Of a stretch of 33,753 bases of DNA, positions 33,402 to 33,753 are shown piece by piece (positions within the stretch are counted from its first letter, which is position 1; each line of letters opens with the position of its first letter). Under the pieces are notes generated by a model. It was given only the letters and a program-made list of their open reading frames with translations, made no database searches and was not told the origin of the DNA. Origin of the DNA: an uncultured Ruminococcus sp. (GTDB lineage Bacteria; Bacillota; Clostridia; Oscillospirales; Acutalibacteraceae); assembly GCA_902785355.1 (NCBI GenBank), contig CACZYF010000018.1:1-33753 (forward strand), in the 5' to 3' direction. Position numbers and translations under genes: made by a program.

Positions 33402-33631
33402 CCGTTCCCGATCCCGAGGCGGACGGCAGAGATTTCATGGAGTTCGTCAACCCCGAATCGCTGAAGGTCGTCGAGGGCTGTAAGGCAGAGAAGGGACTCG
33501 AGAGCTTCTCCTTTCCCTCCTACTTCCAGTTCATGCGCACCGGCTACTTCTGCTTTGATAAGGACAGCAGCGCCGATAAGCTGATCTTCAACCGCTCCGT
33601 CAGCCTGAAGGACGGCTTCAAGAAGAAATAA
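33402..33631 (+). pseudogene. Duplicate of the 3' end of glnS (truncated)
   Basis: From CCGTTCCCGATCCCGAGGC onward, 33402-33623 matches 32239-32460 with about 9 mismatches in 222 positions by eye, all transitions and all but one synonymous (one Asn-to-Ser change). The reading frame is open and ends KDGFKKK plus TAA, against KDGFKKVK in the intact gene. It codes only for the end of the anticodon-binding domain and cannot be a synthetase. An ATG at 33395 overlaps the stop of the transpeptidase-like gene (ATGA), so a 78-residue peptide could be translated by coupling. The strong terminator at 33641 belongs to this copy. Confidence 0.88.
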
Positions 33632-33640
33632 TATAAAGTC

Positions 33641-33674
33641 ACTCCCGAAGTCCGATACTTCGGGAGTCATTTTT
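33641..33674 (+). terminator. Terminator after the duplicated glnS end
   Basis: ACTCCCGAAGT (33641-33651) pairs perfectly with ACTTCGGGAGT (33657-33667) around CCGAT, followed by CATTTTT. It is probably the ancestral glnS terminator. Confidence 0.9.
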
Positions 33675-33692
33675 AGAAATTATATAAAAATC

Positions 33693-33722
33693 TGTAACGT
33701 TTCGGCATCTTTTCAATCTAAC
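33693..33722 (+). promoter_or_regulatory. Possible ECF-sigma-type promoter
   Basis: TGTAACG (33693-33699) and ATCTAAC (33716-33722) are spaced like the boxes of autoregulated extracytoplasmic-function sigma promoters (AAC-type -35, CTAA-type -10). No sigma-A boxes are seen here. Confidence 0.3.
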
Positions 33723-33742
33723 GGATGAAGGGCGGTGAGAAA

Positions 33743-33753
33743 GTGACCGATTA
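33743..33753 (+). CDS. Possible start of a gene running off the window
   Basis: GTG at 33743 follows AGGGCGG by 7 bases and begins V-T-D before the window ends; an in-frame ATG at 33725 is an alternative. From the promoter type and this opening I guess an ECF sigma factor gene, but only three codons are visible. Confidence 0.28.

Overview
The window looks like chromosomal DNA of an anaerobic gut or rumen Firmicute of the Ruminococcus/Oscillospiraceae type. This rests on moderate-to-high GC genes with AT-rich intergenic promoters, strong GGAGG-type ribosome sites, two dockerin-tailed secreted proteins, a membrane-anchored cohesin-like protein, meso-DAP dehydrogenase, a split transketolase, paired GlnRS and GluRS, and a CBS-containing family II pyrophosphatase. 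No rRNA, tRNA, CRISPR array, transposase, integrase or phage gene was seen. Most of the window is ordinary core genome with accessory patches at the two ends.

Layout. 1-1800: the 3' end of a probable secreted protein with its terminator, a perfect 17-bp inverted repeat, a decayed starch-binding (CBM26-like) fragment with stops at expected Trp positions, a metallophosphoesterase gene, and two palindromic intergenic repeats. 1802-3169: a secreted endonuclease I-like protein with a dockerin. 3233-6666 (minus): a stand-alone trpB with its own promoter, and a coupled pair encoding a ComEC-like metallo-beta-lactamase lipoprotein and an FkbM-type methyltransferase. 6819-10017 (plus): an AraC regulator, a manganese pyrophosphatase and an uncharacterised HTH-like protein. 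10127-12764 (plus): ddh and a CotH-kinase-like protein with a dockerin, each with a clear promoter and terminator.

12847-17522 (minus): a zinc-ribbon membrane protein, an asparaginase-like gene overlapping a DMT-family permease gene, and the two transketolase halves. 17709-19335 (plus): coaX and an ECF S component (possibly a vitamin importer), separated by short repeats. 19399-25993 (minus): a cohesin-like membrane protein, a FabG-like reductase, trkH and trkA, then ktrA and ktrB: two potassium uptake systems back to back. 26275-32471 (plus): secA and gltX (overlapping), a palindromic repeat, and glnS.

The most unusual region is 32239-33674. A lipoprotein L,D-transpeptidase-like gene lies between the intact 3' end of glnS and a second, about 96% identical copy of the last ~222 bp of glnS. 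That second copy is followed by the only clear terminator in the region. The simplest reading is that DNA was inserted at, or duplicated from, the 3' end of glnS. The other theme is a small cellulosome-like set: two dockerin proteins and a cohesin-like protein anchored by a single membrane span.
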